A DNA stretch of 64,000 nt, from contig OY741271.1 in assembly GCA_963514095.1 (NCBI GenBank), forward strand, positions 3,915,976-3,979,975, written 5' to 3'. The number at the start of each line of letters is the position of its first letter. Position 1 is the first letter of the stretch. The stretch is from Eutrigla gurnardus. Taxonomy: Eukaryota; Chordata; Actinopteri; Perciformes; Triglidae. Under the pieces are notes generated by a model, which did not search any database, was not told where the DNA came from, and was given only the letters and a program-made list of their open reading frames with translations. A program made the translations under genes and the position numbers. Positions 19,881 through 30,549 of the stretch are shown here, one piece after another.

Positions 19881-20805
19881 TATGATACTAACTAATCCTA
19901 TCGTCATGCTCTCTACCATCTCCCCTGTCTCTTCTATATGTCTAAATAATCTATCTAACACTGGCACTAATTCCTCTCTAAACTCTCTATAAAATTCTTC
20001 CGTTAACCCATCTGTCCCTGGACTTTTGTTCCTTCCTAACCCTGCTATTGCTGCTTCTATCTCCCCTGTCCCTATCTCACCCTCACAGCTTTCCCTGTCT
20101 CCCTCAGTTAATCTAGCACTCACCTTATCTAATACCTCTTCGATGTCCCTATCCTCAGTTTTTTCTCCCCTGAATAATTCCCTGTAAAACTCCTGTACCC
20201 TATCTGCTATGTCTACAAAATCTGTTATTACTTTCCCATCTTTCCCTACCACCTTCTCTATATAATTCCTCTTCTGTTTCACTTTCTCTAGCCCTAAAAA
20301 ATACTTTGTGCACCTCTCTCCCTCAACTATTTGTCTTGCCCTACTCCTGACTATTGCCCCGTTACACTTTCTCTGTTCTATCTCTCCTAATTCATCCTTC
20401 AATCTTAAATATTCCTCCAAATCATGCCCTGCTTCCCTTTCTAACTTCCTACTCTCTCTTTTTAGCTCTCTCTTTAACCTTACCTCTCTTTCCCTCTCTA
20501 ACTTGCCCCTCTGCCTGCTATACCCTATACTAATCCTCTTTATTTCCTCTTTCACGCTCTCCCACCACCTCCCTATGTCCTCCTCATACATTCTCTCATC
20601 CATTCTCCTTTTTAAACATTCTTTCACTCTCCTTTTATACTTCTCTTCATTCAACACCTCACCATTCAAACACCACACCCCCCCCCTCTTCTGCATTACA
20701 CTCCCTATACTGAAACCTACCATCTTTTGATCACTAAGTGCAGTCGTACTATATTATATACTCCCTATCCTTTCCGCTATGCCCTTTGTGCTCAAGACTA
20801 AATCT

Positions 20806-20816
20806 TTTTTGTGATC

Positions 20817-20848
<32 letters not shown>

Positions 20849-21153
20849 TTCAATCATTATTTGCACATCTTGGAGGGGGAAGCATATTTACAGTCAAAAA
20901 GAAACAAAGTGAAAGCAAAATTATAAGAGCATCCTTAGCAGTGATAACAGCAAAGTGAAATATTGCTTGTTCCGATGCCTGCTCCCCCTCTCCTCCCCGC
21001 AGTCCCTCCAACCCACCCAATCTGTCCCCACCCTCTAAGCCTTCGCATGATGAAATCAGAGTGTTGAGGAAGAAAAAAAAAAAAAAAAAAGGGAAACCAC
21101 ACACGCACACCACTCTCAACCTTTTTCTCTTGCCACCCCGGAATCTCAGAAGA

Positions 21154-21200
<47 letters not shown>

Positions 21201-21623
21201 CATATACACTCATACATACATACATATACATACATCTACATACACATATACATACATACACACACACATATGTATATACACATACATGCACATACATACA
21301 TGCACATACATACATACATACCTACACACATACATACATATATACATCTTCCAGACATAGAAATGTCAAACGAGTGTTAGATTCTTCCATCATATAATGA
21401 TATCCACAGAAGTCACATAGAGTATACATATAATGTATACATATTAAATGAGTGCTACTTTCCTCCATCATATGATGATATCCACGGAAGTAGCAAGAAC
21501 GTAGAGTGGAATACCCAAGTGATATACATAGTATACCATGTACATTATGGAGTCCGAACGATATATGGAAAACACAGACCAAATGTAGACAAAAGCTGAG
21601 AAGGACAGTTTGACCATAGATAT
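20806..21623 (-). repeat. L1 3' UTR with microsatellites
   Basis: Contains an A-rich tail (20819-20843), A18 (21068-21090), (TA)n at 21157-21195 and (CATA)/(CACA)-rich arrays to about 21345. No coding sequence. Confidence 0.85.
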
Positions 21624-24600
21624 TTAGAACATTTCATTTATTTTCTCTAATAACTTTGACCAGCAATCAATATTAGATGTTTTGGCATAATGTAAACGTG
21701 CTGTAGAGAGCTCCAGCTGGGCAATATCCCGATAAGAGGAAAGCCACTCCCTCATCGACAATGCATGTGGTGGTTTCCAGCGGCAGGCTATCATTCTTTT
21801 AGCAGCTGTGAGACCAGCCAGTAGAATACGCTTAATATTTACAGTTAGCTTTAAAGATGATGTGTCGTTAAGTAGAAGCAAAGACTGTGAATGAGGGATG
21901 GCTTCTTCGATGATACTACACATGGTGAGCGAAACATTGTGCCAAAATCTATTGACCTCTGGACACTGCCAAACCATATGATAAAAAGTAGCAATGGTAT
22001 TGTCTGGACAAAAATCACAGTACGGATTGTCTCTGAATTTCATTTGCTGTAATCTTCGAGGAGTTAAATAAAACCTGTGAATGAATTTATAATGTATCAT
22101 TTGATGGTCAGGGTTTCTGGATGACAGAGCTATGTTTGACCATATAGTGTGCCAGTCTAGATCCAAGGAGGTATTAATATCTGTCTTCCAGAGTCTGTTA
22201 AGTGATATAGGTTTATACGAAGCTTTGGTTATAAATGTATATAGGTCCGAGACAATACCATTGTTTTTACCCTTAGTGTCAAAAATGATATGGAGAGGAT
22301 GATTCCCCAGCTCAGTGCCCCAAGGAACATTCTGAGCACGCATTGCTGTACGTAGCTGTAGATAAAAATAAAAGGTGCCCGACAGGTCATAAGACCTTTC
22401 TAAGTCATGGAATTCACGGAGACCTTGTCTCCCTTTGATGTCCTTAAAAAAACAAACACCTCTATTGCTCCACTGTGGAAACAAAATTGGTTTCTTCTCA
22501 ATCAAGAGAGAGTAGTTATAGAAGATAGGGGATTGAGCGAAGAATGTATTGCAAATTTTGGCAAATCGGTGGACTTTATGCCATACAGTGAAAAGATATG
22601 AAATTATTGGCCCAAAATCTCGTTTGACTGTCCTATAGGGTATATTAGAATATATCAGGCTAGATAAACTATGTGGATATATTAAATGTTCTTCAATAGG
22701 GCGCCATGACACCAAGATCTCTGGATTCAGCCAAGCGATAAGTGGGCGTAAAACAAAGCACCATGAATACCATTCAAAATTGGGCAGACTAATCCCTCCT
22801 GATAATCTGTGTCTTTGTAGAGTAGAAGCTTTGATTCTGGGTTTTTTTTTGTTCCATAAATAAGTGCTTATGATAGAATTCAGCTTCTTCTAGTAACTAC
22901 CCGGTGGAGCTAGGGGAATCATATTGCTAACAAAGTTAATGCGAGGTAATATATTCATCTTAATGACTGAGAGTCTGGACTGAAAAGAAGTAGGGAGAAT
23001 GCCCCACCTTTTCAAGTCGCCATCCACCTCTTTTAGGACTTCATTATAGTTGTCTGCAGTTAGTAAGTTGAGGGAAGGATGGATGGACACTCCTAAGTAT
23101 TTAAAATTACAAACAACTGGGATATTAAAGAGGTGTGTCTGTTCATCCAGTCTACCCAGTAACATTAAGGCAGATTTCGTCCAGTTTATTTTGTAACCTG
23201 AAATACTACTAAAGACCTCAAACATTTTTAGAAGATGAGGGAGGGATTTGGAAGGGTTTTTTGTAAAGATCAAAATATCATCCGCATACAGGGAAATGCA
23301 GTGTGGTGTGTTGTGAATAGTGATTGGTTCAAGAGCCTCAGACTGTCGTATCGCCTGGGCAAGAGGTTCCAAAGACAAAGAAAATAAAAGTGGAGATAAA
23401 GGGCAACCCTGACGAGAAGATCTGGAAACTGGAAACCTAGATGAGCAATTGCTGCCCGTTATAACGACTGCCGAGGGGTTAGCATACAGTAACTTAATCA
23501 TAGAGATGAAGCTTTCACTGAAACCCATAAGTTGGAGAACAGACCATAAATAACACCATTCCAGTCGATCAAAGGCCTTCTCTGCATCTAATGAGAGAAT
23601 AGCACATTGGTCTTCTGAAGCCGAGGCTGAGTCTATGATGTGAAGCAAGCGGCGGACATTATCAGATGCTAGTCTGGTTTTAATAAACCCAGTTTGGTCA
23701 TGGTGAACCAGATGAGGCATGTAGCGCCCTAGGCGAGTAGCTAAGACCTTAGCGTAAAGCTTGACTTCGCAATTCAGAAGACTTAAAGGTCTGTAAGAAG
23801 AGCAGTCGTCAGGTGGCTTGTCCTTTTTTAATAATAAAGAAATTATTGCAATATTTGAACTGGCCGAAAAGGAACCTCTATTAATGGAAAAATTTAACAT
23901 ATTCAACAACAGAGGACCGAGTTGAGGCCAGAAAGCATCAAGTAGTTCTGGCGGTATTCCGTCCAGGCCTGGAGATCTGCCTTTATTCGTTGCTTTAATG
24001 GCCATCCTTAATTCTTCCAAATTGATAGGTGCCTCTAAAGAACCGATTGCTTCCTGGGGCAATTTAGGTAATTGTAGTGATTTAAAGAATTCAGAACAGA
24101 TTTTGTCATCATGAAGCACCTCTGACGTATAAAGGTTTTGATAGAATGATTGAAAAGTACTGTTAATGCGTATCGGGTCAGAAGTTATGTCCCCCTCTTT
24201 AGTCCTTATGGCTGATATATTTGCTAGGTCATCGTTTTTCCTTAGTTTAAAAGCAAGCAAACGGCTGGGTCGAGCGCTGTTAGAATAGTAATTCTGCCTA
24301 GTGCGATGAATAGTAAATTCTGCTTCCTTTCTTAACAGGCTGTTAAGTTCATCAATTGATTTTTGTCGCTTACAGATGTTTTCAGGAGAGATATTGTTTA
24401 ACATGTCTTGCTCTAATGCTGCGATTTTGGATTCCAGACAGTCTATACGATGTTTTTTAGATTTATTAAGATTGGATGCAAAGGATATAGTTTTGTTTCT
24501 AATGCAACCTTTGACTGCATCCCAAAGCGCGCGTGGATCATCAACTGATGGGCTATTTATTTCAATAAATTCATCCAGCTCATCCTCAAGCTCTCGTATA

Positions 24601-25382
24601 AAAGTGTCATTCTGAAGCAGAGATGTATTAAAACGCCATCGAACTGCCCTAGGTTGACCAGCTCTTAATGAGAAATTACAGAAAACAGCCCTATGATCAG
24701 ATAAAGCAATTGGAGTCATCTCAGTGCTGCGAATATCACTGAAAAGGGTTTTGGATGCAAATATATAGTCTATTCTTGAAAAGCTGTTATGCCGACCAGA
24801 AAAAAAGGAATATTCTCTCGAAGAGGGATTCATCATACGCCAAGTATCAATCACCCCATAATCAATAGAGCATTTCTGTAATGCAATAGATGCCAGTTGC
24901 TGGTCTCTGCTTGCTTTTACCCCTGTTCTGTCAATATCATGAAGCCATACAGCATTGAAGTCACCCCCTATTAAGAGCTGGTATTCTGGAAAATCTATTA
25001 ATGTGGAAGCGAGCGAATCATAGAAATGCTGGTCGAAGTGATTTGGGGCGTAAACACAAATCAAGGCAATTTTAATACCATTATAAATTATTTTACAAAA
25101 GGTAATTCGACCATCATCAGATCCACCTGTGCCCAGATTAGTGTACTTTAAGTTACGTTTTGCAGCTATAAAGACACCTTTGCTCTTCTTTGTGTAACAG
25201 GATGAGGCAATCACATGATAGTGCTTATTCTTAAATCTATGTACATCAACATCAAGAAAATGTGACTCTTGTATAAAGGCAAAGTGAATATGCTTCCTGA
25301 GTAGAAGCTTCAGAGTGCTTATACGCTTCTGAGGAGAATTAAGGCCTCGTGAATTCCATGACATAATATTGATATTATTCAT
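21624..25382 (-). pseudogene. L1 ORF2 (endonuclease, RT), open except for one amber codon
   Basis: The frame spans 1253 codons and is interrupted only by TAG at 22892-22890 (codon 831), after which the same frame continues to the stop at 21624. The endonuclease (residues 1-240) has MSWNSRGLNSPQKR, IQESHF, GGDFNAVW and ALSDHRAVF. RT has NKGRSPGLDGIPPELL, YRPLSLLNCEVKLYAK, DQTGFIKTR, LSLDAEKAFDRLEW, RQGCPLSPLLFSL and the catalytic LYADDILIF. The C-terminus has CDFCPDNTIATFYHMVWQCP. It starts at the ATG at 25382. A single point change separates it from a full-length frame, which suggests recent insertion. Confidence 0.93.
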
Positions 25383-25480
25383 ATTTATTTAGGCATACAG
25401 ATATAAAAGGGCCGAACAAGAAACAGTTTGGTAGGATCGATGGCCGGCCCCCGCCCCCCCCACCCACAACCACACATACA

Positions 25481-25529
<49 letters not shown>

Positions 25530-26065
25530 AGATAAGAAAAGGAAAGGGAAGAGAGAGAGAGAAAAAAAAAGGGAAAAAACGCTCAACTTGACCATCAGAG
25601 GTCCTCTCCAAAAAAAAAGGAAGAAGACTGCCCACCCCCCCAAAAAATATACCAGTCATCATGGAGAAACAGTCGCAACCCCTCCACCCTCCATCAAAAT
25701 AAAATAATGGTTGCCTTTAGACTATGGGTCAGTAAGCCGTGCATACTGGGTCAAACTAACAACATAAATTATCCTTGAGTCATTATATCTTAAATAACAA
25801 AGCTAAACAGGAAGGACTGCTGTCGGTTAGACGTAATCGTCCGAATAGGCTAATAAGATTAGCTGCATTCTATAAACAAACAACAAAGGGAATCAAGGAC
25901 AGCGTATACGTCATATTATGATAGCTTTATACAGAGCAGTGACGAGGAAAAAAAAAAAAAGGGGGGAACCCCCTCGGCAGTCTGAGCAGTTCTTGGAGTT
26001 TTTCATATTTGACACTTATTAGTTCAGTCTTACCATTTTCGGTGCGTATTCACCAACCGACTCTT
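25383..26065 (-). repeat. L1 ORF1-ORF2 spacer with (CA)n
   Basis: Holds a (CA)n array at about 25480-25526, purine-rich runs and poly(A)/poly(G) runs near 25950. Nothing coding is seen. Confidence 0.7.
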
Positions 26066-26922
26066 TTAGTCCTCCTTCAGGGAAGCAATTAACTTTTCAG
26101 CCTCACTCGGCTCCTGAAAGGTGTGGGTGTCGCTCCCCCGGGAGAGCTTGATTGTAGCGGGATAGAGAAGGAAAGCCTCAAATCCAAGAATGCGGGCCTC
26201 ATACATAAGTTTATAGCACGGTCTCCGGCGCCTTGTCGTGGCCTCGCTGTAGTCTGCAGTAAACTTCAGCAGAATGCCATCTACCTCAGGAGGGTTTTTC
26301 CGCGCTGCGTTGAGTAGACGGTCTCTGTCAGTGTAGCGAAGGCACTTGATGATCAGCGGCCGCGGACGTACCTTACCGGGACCAAGCTTGGATAGGAGCC
26401 CAAGACGGTGGCATCTCATTAGCTCAGGCGAAGATGGTCCGAGGGCAGGGAACCAGGCAGCAATCCTCTCCGTCAGGTAAGCATGGGCATTCATGCCCTC
26501 AGCTCCTTCTCTGAGGTTGAATACGAGCAAGTTGTCCCTGCGTGCCCTGTCCTCCATTTCAATGAGTTTGGCTTCATAAGTTTGTAAGTTCTTCAGACAT
26601 ATAGCCGTTGATTTTTCCACGTTAGCGATACGCTCCTGATGATTTACTGATTCGGTGCGAATAGATCTTATCTCTTCGGTGTTCGAGAAAGAGTGGCGTG
26701 CATGCCGTCAATTCGTTTCTCAAGCCTGTTGAAACGGGCTTCCGATTTCTCATCTGCCTCACTGAAGTACTTTGCCATGGTCGCCTCCATTACTTTCGCC
26801 AGGGCCGCATTCTCATCACCTAGCTGTTTCTGGAGCTCATCCATCGCGTTTTGCTTAGCGGCAACAGTTTGTCTTGTTTCCCTCATTGAGTTCGGTCCGT
26901 GATTTTGTAAGTAAAAGTCCAT
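26066..26922 (-). pseudogene. L1 ORF1 (RNA-binding protein), one frameshift
   Basis: The first part (26922-26690) is a coiled coil, MDFYLQNHGPNSMRE to SEARFNRLEKRIDGMHATLS. A shift near 26690-26665 leads to the second part, with LIEMEDRARRDNLLVFNLRE, an RRM-like region (CHRLG, RPRPLIIKCLRYTDRDRLL) and DYSEATTRRRRPCYKLM of the C-terminal domain. It ends at 26066. This is the L1 ORF1p (transposase_22) architecture. Confidence 0.88.
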
Positions 26923-27049
26923 TCACGGAAAGTGGGGAACTGACCACATAGACATTAATTTTCTTTTTCAAAATTTGTGGAGGGTGGACGCGGAGGTTAA
27001 CTACGCCGCCGCCATGACACCGGAAGCCAGGCTGCTCAAGACTAAATCT

Positions 27050-27650
27050 ATCCTACTCTGTTTTAACTCACCTCTGACTACTTGTACTCTAGAAAAAACT
27101 CTCCCCTCTGGATTCCTTTCTCTCCACACATCACTCATCCCTCTCTCTTTCATCACATCATTCAACACACCCCTCGAAGAATCACTCCTAAAACACGCAC
27201 TCGCAGACGCATCCAATCTCCCACACCACACCTTAAAGTCACCCACCACAACACACTCCTCACCACACATCCCCCCAGTTTCTTAAAGAAATCCCTCCTC
27301 CCCTTCTCCTCATTTAGTGCATATACGTTGATTAAGTTGATCATTTTCCCCATGTGTTCAAAAGTAATCCCAATGATTCTGCCCTCCCCATCATCCTCAC
27401 ACTTTCTCACATTCTCAATCACTCCCCTCTTTGTTAATATGGCCACCCCTCTACCCTTCACTCCCCCATTATTCACATACACTTCTCCCATCCACACTTG
27501 CTCCACTGCCCTCACACACTCCATATCCCAATGTGTCTCTTGCAAACAGATAATATCGGCTGAGCAGACTCTCAAGATATGCTGTCTCCTTAGTGTACTC
27601 CTTAGCCCATTTCCATTAAATGAAATTAACTGAATCATAGAAAAAACTAA
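27050..27650 (-). pseudogene. Mutsu-like ORF2, N-terminal endonuclease
   Basis: The frame contains IQLISFNGNGLRSTLRR, ADIICLQETHWD, GRGVAILTKRGV and INLINVYALNEEKGRRDFF, then shifts frame near 27285 to ECVVVGDFKVWCGRLD and SRIDLVL. These are the APE endonuclease motifs (N, ETH and GDF boxes). The domain is then cut at 27050 by the L1 insertion and continues below 20789. Confidence 0.82.
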
Positions 27651-27684
27651 AAGTAAAAATAAACAAAATGCCATTATCAGTCAC

Positions 27685-28907
27685 TCACTTTTTCAATCTT
27701 GTTTGAGCCCTCGTCACTTTCCTCCTTTGGGGTCTTTTTCTTGTCTCTATTATTTGGCTCCACTTATCCCCGTCGCTGTCAGTGATGTCTGAGAAAGTGC
27801 TGGCCGCACTTGTCCCTTCTACCCCGACGCCTCTCCTCTCAGATGAAGCCGCAGCACTCAGCTCCCTCATCCCACTGTCCATGCTGCTGCCGATGCGTTC
27901 TCCCTCACCTTCCTCGTCCATCTGCGTCTCCTCGACCACCTCGTCCGCGCCCTCCTCCTCTCTCGTCCGTCCTTCTCCCTCCTCCATGCTCTCCGTCTCC
28001 TCCACTCCTGCTCTCGCCTCCTCCCCGTCCTCCTCCCCGTCCTCCTCTCCGACCTCCTCTCCGACCTCCCCGTCCTCCTCTCCAACCTCCTCGCCTCCAG
28101 CCTCCTCGTCTCCTCTCTCCTCCACATGTCTCTGCTCCTCATCCCCGCTGCCGTCTCCTCCTCTCTCCCCTGCCTGCTGTGGCTCCTCTCGGTTGCCAGC
28201 CGCTCCTTCTGCTCCACCTCCAGCTCCACCGCTGCACTCGCGTGCGTAATGTCCTTGTGCTTTGCACTTAAAGCACTTGAATTCAGGACAGTCTCTCAAG
28301 ATGTGGCCCGGCTGGATGCAGATCCTGCACACTCTCACCTGCCTGTCATGAATCACACGGAAATACTCCGGGCCCGTTGCTGTGTCGAACTGGGTTGAGT
28401 ACGGCAGGGACTGTACCTCTTCATTAAACTGAACCTTAAGATACCTCGTCCCATCTGCAACGTCAGTGCTGGGCCACATCCTTCTTTTGATTGGTGTCAT
28501 TGACTTCACCCCCCACATGTCCAGTTTAGCCTTTATGAATTATCTGGTATATATGCCGGCAGGCTCAAGAAAGACACCACCATTTCATTATTGGTTAGCT
28601 CTCTCCCTATTATGTTCGTGTTCTTTATTTTTAACCCATCCATTAGATTGTTTTTTCCCCCCTCTTCTCTCAGCGTGATTTCGAAGCTTCTATTTCCTGT
28701 GCTTCTGCATGCCACCAGATCTCCACACACCTCTTTAATCTTCTTCATCAGTTCCATCACAGTTATGTTTTCGTTTCCTTCCATCTCCACACGCACCGTT
28801 AATTCTTTTGAGTACGTGCTTTTGTTTACTGCCATACCTTGTCCGTTGTCCTTTTCTCGTTGTCCTTGTCCGTTCCGTGTCATTGCCATTCTTTCCATCC
28901 TCAGAAA
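27685..28907 (-). pseudogene. Mutsu-like ORF1 (CCHC, acidic tail)
   Basis: The start MERMAMTRNGQGQREK is near 28907. The N-terminal half has ELTVRVEMEGNENITVMELM and ITLREEGGKNNLMDGLKIKN. A frameshift lies near 28530. The downstream frame (from 28518) has GVKSMTPIKRRMWPST, ATGPEYFRVIHDRQVRVC and knuckles CRICIQPGHILRDC and CFKCKAQGHYAREC. A low-complexity Glu/Gly/Asp-rich tail is encoded by GAGGAG-type simple repeats at about 27900-28130. RNA-binding role by family. Confidence 0.82.
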
Positions 28908-29099
28908 AAAAAAACAGGCAATTGTAAAGTTTCCCCAAACAGTGAAACACTGCTTGGGGAACTCACAAAAACAAAACAAACTTTGAAATATCACTCACTC
29001 TCACGACAATCTTGAAAAAACAAACAAAATGAGACAGACTCCCTCACACACATGCACCAAACTTTTTGAGCTACTTCCTGGTTTGCAACAAAAAAGGGC

Positions 29100-29126
29100 C
29101 GTGTTCAGGGTGGTATGGCCGTAAGC
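29100..29126 (-). pseudogene. 5S rRNA gene, 5' part (nt 1-27)
   Basis: Minus reads GCTTACGGCCATACCACCCT GAACACG, the conserved start of vertebrate 5S rRNA, then switches to the LINE 5' UTR. The remaining 5S sequence is at 15420-15331. Confidence 0.92.
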
Positions 29127-29150
29127 CAAAGAAGGAGTCGGAGAAAAGCC

Positions 29151-29157
29151 CTTTATA
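29151..29157 (-). promoter_or_regulatory. TATA-like element upstream of 5S
   Basis: TATAAAG on minus lies at about -25 to -31 from the 5S start at 29126. A TATA-like box near -30 is a known external element of fish 5S genes, so this unit once had a working promoter. Confidence 0.65.
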
Positions 29158-29402
29158 GATGTTGATGGTCACCACCATTAACGTCTGGGTGGACTTATCG
29201 CCAGGAAATTTGAATAACTTCAGAGGAGTCCGTTTTGAGTATTTTGACGTACTGTACTTCAAAGACTTTGGATGTCACCATTCTTCTTCTCAGCCACACA
29301 GCTCTCGACAGCGTACTTGAAATATCATTACGGGCGCCTGACAACACAAATTAAGCTGACCTTAACTAAATGACCTTCTGTTTTTATTTTCGACAAGTAG
29401 TG

Positions 29403-29484
29403 GGGCTGCACCAGTTCCAAAAAGCAATTTAATATATGGTCCCTGGGTAGGGGACGTATCAGATATTAAACTGATAAGAACCGA
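29403..29484 (-). pseudogene. U2 snRNA, 3' part from nt 39 with internal deletion
   Basis: Minus begins TCGGTTCTTATCAGTTTAAT, then ATCTGATACGTCCCC and GGGACCATATATTAAAT, all U2 words. It then goes from TTTTTGGAAC straight to TGGTGCAGCC. This looks like a deletion between the two GGAAC copies of U2 that removed stem-loop III/IV sequence. AAAAACAGA at about 29379-29387 could be the 3' box. The LINE 3' end replaces nt 1-38. Confidence 0.85.
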
Positions 29485-29625
29485 TTTTTTTTTTTTTTAG
29501 GAAAATGTTTATTGAAACATCAAGCAAAAATGTACACAAGTAACCTTTTAAAATACAACAAAGACATCTGTAAAACCATATCTAAACAATAAAACAATTA
29601 TTTAAAAGAGGTAATACAGATAAAA
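29485..29625 (-). mobile_element. 3' end of a Keno-like LINE (5'-truncated), second copy
   Basis: Nearly identical to 14098-14232 over about 120 bp (ACTTGTGTACATTTTTGCTT; AATAAACATTTTC; poly(A)), and joined to the same U2 position. Confidence 0.85.
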
Positions 29626-30083
29626 TTTGTAATCTGTTAAAAGGTGTACATAAGATATATTTGTGTGACATACATGTTGAGTGTTCATGTTAAAAGTCTT
29701 TTAAAAGGGAGTGCATTGGTAAAAGGAAAACTCTTTTCAAAGTCGGCTTCTGGTCGTCTCGAGTGGAGAAGAGCTGCTGCAGGATTCAAGCCTGAACTGA
29801 TCGTTAAACCCACAACAGAGTTCATTCGAGAAACTACAGAATATTACAAAACACACGTGTAGATAAAATACTGCAAACTAAAAGTAAACAGTTGTACTTC
29901 ATATAAAAATATGTATAATATACAAGGTACACTTGTTTTTTATCGCGTCTGAATGAAAATGGGGCAACTTTTTTACTTACGTAAATTATGTCATTAGTAC
30001 GTGTAGTGATAGCGCCATCCAGAGTAAGTCCATATATCAAATTTTAGTAAGTATTATTTTTAATATTTGACAGGTGATTTTGA
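29626..30083. other. U1-U2 spacer, no gene recognised
   Basis: A 72-codon plus-strand frame at 29644-29862 is the only one of note. It has no recognisable domain and lies in cluster spacer. I see no regulatory element I can defend. Confidence 0.5.
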
Positions 30084-30247
30084 CAGGGAGAGCGCAAACG
30101 CAGTCCCCCACTATCTTAAATTATGCAGTTGAGATTCCCACATTTGGGGAACTCACAGAGTTGCAGCTCAGCCGGAGCGCAATGGCTAAGCCTCGCCCTG
30201 GGTGAACCACCTTCTTGATCATGGCATCTCCCCTGCCAGATAAGTAT
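30084..30247 (-). ncRNA. U1 snRNA copy, full length but with altered functional motifs
   Basis: 164 nt on minus, the exact length of vertebrate U1. It starts ATACTTATCTGGCAGGGGAG. The U1-70K loop (GATCAAGAAG) and the GTGGTT stem are kept, and it ends GTTTGCGCTCTCCCTG. Three key sites differ. Position 8 is T instead of C in the splice-site-pairing region, the U1A loop reads ATTGCGC instead of ATTGCAC, and the Sm site reads AATTTAAGA instead of AATTTGTGG. It is more likely a pseudogene or divergent variant than a working U1. Confidence 0.85.
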
Positions 30248-30286
30248 GAGTTGTACTGATCTGAGACCGCGCAGTCATTCACGGAC

Positions 30287-30305
30287 AGACCACGCTGACT
30301 CACGG
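30287..30305 (-). promoter_or_regulatory. possible proximal sequence element of U1
   Basis: CACCGTGAGTCAGCGTGG lies at about -41 to -58 from the U1 start, the place of the snRNA PSE. It resembles the CACCGTGA-type vertebrate consensus. Inference from position and a partial match. Confidence 0.4.
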
Positions 30306-30549
30306 TGCGGAGAACAGATACCAGATCGGTCATACCCGGGGACCACCGGGAGTCTGAGGAGAGACACACGTTTAATACACAACACAATCATTTAACAAAG
30401 CTGACAAAAAGATGATTTTCAGTTTACTTGAGAACTATTTGTTACATTTCCCATCATGCACTGCAGTATTTTCACATCGAAAGCCAACCTAAGATCACCA
30501 GTTGTATCTAGTTGACTCTAATAAATCAGTAAAATCAGACAACCCCTTG

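Larger units (their letters stand above)
15669..20788 (-). pseudogene. Mutsu-like ORF2, linker, reverse transcriptase and C-terminus
   Basis: From 20723 down are a coiled Glu/Arg/Lys-rich linker, RTs NKSPGTDGLTEEFYREF, then after the Tc1 insertion YKKGDRGRLENYRPLSML. Near 17850-17700 are RQGCPLSALLYSLSAEPLAAL and the catalytic LYQYADDTTVTV. Beyond a frameshift near 17645 come KVNIDKSEIMYVG and the C-terminal domain (FLWGGKGVKTAREVLENE). After the solo LTR the frame ends with CDVCRVGVENCMHEFFEC, the C-terminal cysteine/histidine motif. Also visible is a TGA in place of Trp near 17920. Confidence 0.85.
20806..27032 (-). mobile_element. full-length L1-type LINE with 17-bp target-site duplication
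   Basis: TGCTCAAGACTAAATCT flanks both ends (20789-20805 and 27033-27049). The minus strand runs from a 5' UTR (GCCTGGCTTCCGGTGTCATGGC) through ORF1 and ORF2 to a poly(A) tail (A23 at about 20819-20843). It is 6.2 kb, the length expected of a complete vertebrate L1. It interrupts the endonuclease domain of the Mutsu-like ORF2. Confidence 0.95.
15421..29099 (-). mobile_element. full-length Mutsu-like LINE inserted in a 5S rRNA gene, carrying three nested insertions
   Basis: The 5' junction is 5S nt 1-27 (29126-29100) followed by the LINE 5' UTR. The 3' junction is an A-rich tail followed by 5S from AACACG onwards, so AACACG is present at both ends as a target-site duplication. The family is recognised by its 5S target, CCHC ORF1 and APE-type ORF2 (Mutsu, Tx1 clade). 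Removing the solo LTR (16204-16740), Tc1 (18249-19880), L1 (20806-27032) and their duplications leaves about 5.25 kb, a full-length LINE. Confidence 0.88.

Noticed and set aside
27867..28229. Arg/Glu-rich minus frame of 120 codons
   Set aside because: Out-of-frame reading of the same low-complexity ORF1 tail.
27782..28271. Plus-strand Ser/Pro/Arg-rich frames of about 155 codons
   Set aside because: Antisense of the acidic GAG-repeat tail of the Mutsu-like ORF1.
29644..29862. 72-codon plus frame in U1-U2 spacer
   Set aside because: No recognised motif and not shared with the other cluster unit.
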